Source: Candidatus Aminicenantes bacterium UBA6072 | GTDB lineage: Bacteria > Acidobacteriota > Aminicenantia > UBA2199 | Length of the DNA: 64,000 nucleotides | Assembly: GCA_002436105.1 (NCBI GenBank) | Contig: DIXU01000001.1 | Coordinates: 124,001 to 188,000 of the forward strand | Direction: 5' to 3' | In this document: positions 61,034 through 64,000 of the stretch, one piece after another | Position numbering within the stretch: position 1 is the first letter of the stretch | How the letters are laid out: every line of letters begins with the position of its first letter | The notes under the pieces: model-generated | Databases searched by the model: none | Told to the model about the DNA's origin: nothing | What the model saw: the letters and a program-made list of their open reading frames with translations, nothing else | Program-made: the position numbers and the translations under genes

Positions 61034-61748
61034 CCTGGTCCGCCGGCAGATCCGCATCAAGGAGACGTTCGCCACCGTGACCGCCGGCGAACGCTACCTG
61101 GAACCGGCGGAGCGCGCCATCGCCGCCGCCCGCGCCGAACTCGAGGCCTATATCGCCGTGGAACCGCGTTTCCTCACCTCGCTGGAGCCGATTGCCATCG
61201 ATATGGCGGCGCCGCAGGTGGCGCGGCGCATGGCCGCGGCCGCGGCCCTGGCCGGTGTCGGCCCCATGGCGGCGGTCGCCGGCACCATCGCCCAGGTCAC
61301 GGTGGAGGCGCTGGTCGCCGCCGGCTGCCGCCATGTGGTCGTGGACAACGGCGGCGACGTGGTGCTGCGCATCGACCGGCCGCTGACCATCGGCATCTTC
61401 ACCGGCGGCGCGCGCGTGCGCGACATCGCCCTGCGCCTCGAGCCGCGGCCCGGCATTTTTTCCGTCTGCACCTCGTCGGGCACGGTGGGCCATTCACTCT
61501 CCTTCGGCCGGGCCGACGCCGCCACGGTCGTGGCCGAAAGCGGCTGCCTGGCCGACGCCACGGCCACCGCCCTCTGCAATCGCGTCGGCGAGCGCAACGA
61601 GGCGTGCGTCGCCCGGGCCATCCGCGAGACGCTGGCCGACGGGATCGACGGGCTGCTGGTGGTCGCCGGCGATCAATTGGGCATGGGCGGCAGCCTGCCG
61701 CCGCTGGTCCGCGCCGTCGTCCAGCCGCGGCCGATCCGCATGGGCTAG
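61023..61748 (+). CDS. UPF0280 family protein (ApbE-like), homocysteine pathway partner
   Basis: 241 aa. Conserved stretches: RIKETFATVTAGERYL, MAAVAGTIAQVTVEALVAAG, VVDNGGDVVLRI, IFSVCTSSGTVGHSLSFGRA, and ATATALCNRVG. The family shares a fold with flavin transferase ApbE. Its gene is next to DUF39 in many anaerobes, and fitness data in Desulfovibrio link it to homocysteine formation. The biochemical role is not settled. Co-translated with the sulfurtransferase. Confidence 0.92.
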   Translation: MDADLVRRQIRIKETFATVTAGERYLEPAERAIAAARAELEAYIAVEPRFLTSLEPIAIDMAAPQVARRMAAAAALAGVGPMAAVAGTIAQVTVEALVAAGCRHVVVDNGGDVVLRIDRPLTIGIFTGGARVRDIALRLEPRPGIFSVCTSSGTVGHSLSFGRADAATVVAESGCLADATATALCNRVGERNEACVARAIRETLADGIDGLLVVAGDQLGMGGSLPPLVRAVVQPRPIRMG

Positions 61749-61757
61749 GAGGAGAAA

Positions 61758-62852
61758 GTGAAAAAGATCAAGGCCGCCCTGTTGGGCTGCACCGGTCTCG
61801 TCGGGCAGCAATTCATACGCCTTCTCGACGATCACCCGTTCTTCGAGTTGGCCTGCCTCACCGCCTCCAGTGGCTCGGCGGGAAGGACCTGCGCCGCGGC
61901 GCTGGCCGACGCCAGCGCAACGATCGCCCATGCGGCGACCCTGGCGCTGGTGATCCGCGAGACCACGGCGGCGGAAATCATCCGCAGCCGGGCGCGGGTC
62001 GTCTTCTCGGCCCTGCCTGCCGCCGCGGCCGGGCCGCTGGAGGCCGAGCTCCGCGCCGCGGGCCTGCGCGTCTTTTCCAACGCCGGCGCCCATCGCATGG
62101 ATGCAAGCGTGCCGCTGCTCATCCCCGAGGTCAACCCCGGCCACCTGGAGCTGTGTCGCGCGCAGCTGCGGGACCATGAAGGATTCATCGTCACCAATCC
62201 CAACTGCGTGGTCGCGGGGCTGGCGCTGGCCCTGAAACCGCTGACGGCCCTGGGGCTGCGCGCCGTGACCGTCACCACCTTCCAGGCCGTTTCCGGCGGC
62301 GGCCGCCGCGGCGTCGCCGCCTGGGACACCCTGGGCAACATCGTCCCCTTCATCGCCGGCGAGGAGGAGAAAATCGTGCGCGAGACCGGCAAGATCCTGG
62401 GCGAGCTGGCGGGCGATCATGTCGCTGGCAGCCCGATCGAGATCTTCCCCTCCTGCTGCCGCGTCCCGGTGCGCGAGGGCCACCTGCAGAGCGTCAGCGC
62501 CGAGTTCGACCGGCCGGTCAGCAGCGGGGAGATCCGGGAAGCGCTGGCCGGCTTTGCGGCGGAGCCGCAGCAGCTGAAGCTGCCCACGGCCCCGGCCGCG
62601 CCCATCATCGTCCGCGACGAGGCGGACCGCCCGCAGCCGTTCCTTGACGTCCAGGCGGGCGAGACGGGCCCCGTCGTTGCGGGGCGGCACGGCCGCGCCC
62701 GCGGCATGGCGGTCAGCGTGGGCCGGCTGCGGCCGCGGGGCCGACGCTGCGATCTTTTCCTGCTGCTGCACAACACGGTGCGCGGGGCCGCGGGCGGCTC
62801 GGTGCTGAACGCCGAGCTGGCGGCGAGCAAGGGCCTGATCCCGGGAAGGTGA
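61758..62852 (+). CDS. asd: Aspartate-semialdehyde dehydrogenase (archaeal/fungal-type subfamily)
   Basis: 364 aa from a GTG with AGGAGGAGAAA ahead. NADP-binding ALLGCTGLVGQQFIRLL, catalytic Cys in VTNPNCVVAGLALAL, His region CRVPVREGHLQSVSAEF. It reduces aspartyl phosphate to aspartate semialdehyde, which is the substrate of the sulfurtransferase at the head of the operon. Only 9 bp from UPF0280. Confidence 0.94.
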   Translation: MKKIKAALLGCTGLVGQQFIRLLDDHPFFELACLTASSGSAGRTCAAALADASATIAHAATLALVIRETTAAEIIRSRARVVFSALPAAAAGPLEAELRAAGLRVFSNAGAHRMDASVPLLIPEVNPGHLELCRAQLRDHEGFIVTNPNCVVAGLALALKPLTALGLRAVTVTTFQAVSGGGRRGVAAWDTLGNIVPFIAGEEEKIVRETGKILGELAGDHVAGSPIEIFPSCCRVPVREGHLQSVSAEFDRPVSSGEIREALAGFAAEPQQLKLPTAPAAPIIVRDEADRPQPFLDVQAGETGPVVAGRHGRARGMAVSVGRLRPRGRRCDLFLLLHNTVRGAAGGSVLNAELAASKGLIPGR

Positions 62853-62855
62853 CGA

Positions 62856-64000
62856 ATGAGCAAGGTGATGAAATTCGGCGGCGGCTGTTTGCGCGACGGC
62901 CGCAGCATCGCCCGGGCCTGCGCCATCATCGGCAGGCAAAAGCGGGCCGTGGTCGTGGTCTCCGCCGTCTCCGGCGTGACCGAACTTCTGCTTTCCGCCA
63001 TCGAGCAGGCCAAGCGCCATCAGCGGAACATCCCCCCCATCCTGGCCGCCCTGGCGACCCGGCACGTTGCCGTCATCGACGAGTTGTGCCCGGGCGGACC
63101 CGCGAAAAAGCGCCTGCAGGTTGCGATCGCCGCGCAGCTTTCCCGGGCCGAACGGCTGCTCACCGGCATCGCCTGCCACCGCGACCTGACGCCGGCGGTC
63201 CGCGCCCGGCTGCTGAGCTGCGGCGAGAGGCTGGCGGCGCGGCTGCTGGCCGGCATCCTGGAATGCCTGGGCACCAGGGCCATGGCCCTGGATGCCCACC
63301 GGGCCGGCGTCTGCACCGACGAAAACCACGAGAACGCCAGCATCGACCGCACGCGAACCCGCAAGGCGTTGGCTGCCAAGGTGGCTCCCCTGCTGCGCCG
63401 GGATATCGTGCCGGTCATCCCGGGCTTCTTCGGCCGCGGCCCTTCGGGGGCCATCACGCTGCTGGGGCGCAACGGCTCCGATTACAGCGCCGCCGCCGTG
63501 GCCTACGCCCTGGGGGCCGAGCGCCTCGAGGTATGGAAGGATGTCGACGGTTTCATGAGCGCCGACCCGTCCCGGGTGCCGACGGCGCGGCGCCTGGAGC
63601 GCCTCTCGTTCGCCGAGGCGGCCGAGCTCTCCTACTTCGGCGCCAGGATCCTCCACCCGCGCACCGTTGAGCCGCTGGAGGGCACCCGCACGCGGGTCTT
63701 CGTGCGCAGCATGGACGACCCCGGCAGTCCGGGCAGCGAGATCGCGGCAACGAACTCGGGGCGCGTGGTGGACATCGCCGGCATCGCCGCCAACACGCGC
63801 CTGGCCGTCATCCGCATCCACGGTGCCGGCATCGGCTCCAAGCCGGGCCTGCTGGCCGGCGTCAGCTCGCAGCTGGCCGGCGCCGGCATCAACATCCACT
63901 CGGTGCTCACCTCGCAGACCTGCATCAACCTGCTGCTCGACCCGGCCGACGCCCGGCGCAGCCTGCGGAAAATGAAAGCCGCCGTCAACGGCGTCATCAA
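62856..64000 (+). CDS. Aspartate kinase (partial, runs off the right edge)
   Basis: 381 codons visible from an ATG three bases after asd (AAGGTGACGA ahead). N-terminal VMKFGGGCLRDG replaces the usual KFGGTSV; VVVVSAVSGVTELLL, GRNGSDYSAAAVAYALGA and WKDVDGFMSADP are conserved kinase motifs. From ~310 a regulatory ACT domain begins (NTRLAVIRIHGAGIGSKPGL, GINIHSVLTSQTCINLLL). It phosphorylates aspartate, the first step toward homocysteine, threonine and lysine. The open reading frame continues beyond the window. Confidence 0.94.
   Translation, partial: MSKVMKFGGGCLRDGRSIARACAIIGRQKRAVVVVSAVSGVTELLLSAIEQAKRHQRNIPPILAALATRHVAVIDELCPGGPAKKRLQVAIAAQLSRAERLLTGIACHRDLTPAVRARLLSCGERLAARLLAGILECLGTRAMALDAHRAGVCTDENHENASIDRTRTRKALAAKVAPLLRRDIVPVIPGFFGRGPSGAITLLGRNGSDYSAAAVAYALGAERLEVWKDVDGFMSADPSRVPTARRLERLSFAEAAELSYFGARILHPRTVEPLEGTRTRVFVRSMDDPGSPGSEIAATNSGRVVDIAGIAANTRLAVIRIHGAGIGSKPGLLAGVSSQLAGAGINIHSVLTSQTCINLLLDPADARRSLRKMKAAVNGVI

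Noticed and set aside
61494..63899. 801-codon minus-strand frame over UPF0280/asd/aspartokinase
   Set aside because: Antisense to three genes with clear catalytic motifs.

Overview
The window is a GC-rich bacterial chromosome segment, densely packed, with many ATGA/GTGA-type start-stop overlaps. The gene set fits an anaerobe or facultative anaerobe that handles sulfide and arsenic. It includes the sulfide-dependent homocysteine route (DUF39/UPF0280/ferredoxin), ACR3 and ArsM, DsrE and YeeE/YedE proteins, and a clostridial/Bacteroides-type long PurL. I cannot fix the phylum; an Aminicenantes/Acidobacteriota-like lineage is a guess. Promoters of the TTGACA-N17-TATAAT type are easy to see. In several genes the -10 box ends only 6-8 nt before the start codon, which suggests widespread leaderless mRNAs.

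Layout. 1-541: partial ECF sigma factor. 716-4032: three-gene ABC-2 export system. 4100-10205: AT-rich accessory islet with a serine recombinase, a PIN-like nuclease gene divergent from a large Mrr-nuclease/P-loop NTPase/helical-repeat gene, and the broken N-terminus of a tyrosine recombinase. This is the best candidate for an undescribed anti-phage system. 10225-18841: a 13-gene arsenic operon on the minus strand. It runs arsR, arsM, split YeeE/YedE sulfur transporter, ArsP-type permease, two thioredoxin-like proteins, CcdA, cupin, a second ArsP-type permease split in two, radical SAM/SPASM protein, acr3. 19090-21057: a tiny Lys-rich ORF and two uncharacterised membrane proteins. 21215-27368: an HME-RND (Czc/Cus-type) metal efflux operon.

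27419-43102: housekeeping and transport genes (S4 protein, sirtuin, DinB, EamA, secreted PCMT, UvrD-like helicase, TrhA/hemolysin III, asparaginase, cNMP-binding protein, AI-2E-type exporter, CDF transporter, aminotransferase, PlsC, EF-G). Their intergenic spaces carry unusual period-7 tandem repeats and palindromic elements. 43160-47839: a translationally coupled acyl-CoA ligase / reductase / KAS III / degenerate KAS III operon. 48061-52511: a seven-repeat lipoprotein, a methyltransferase, an MBL-fold hydrolase, flavodoxin, DUF998, a 43-aa ORF echoing the PurL tail, and DsrE. 52533-58507: purB, a HEAT-like gene and purL. 58602-59369: a DDAH-like hydrolase. 59672-64000: homocysteine operon hcy(DUF39-ferredoxin)-UPF0280-asd-aspartokinase, behind a structured leader.

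How it fits together. The arsenic operon combines trivalent arsenic extrusion and methylation with thiol/sulfur transport and disulfide chemistry, so it may deal with thioarsenicals. The right-hand operon makes aspartate semialdehyde and converts it to homocysteine with sulfide. No tRNA, rRNA or CRISPR array was recognised.
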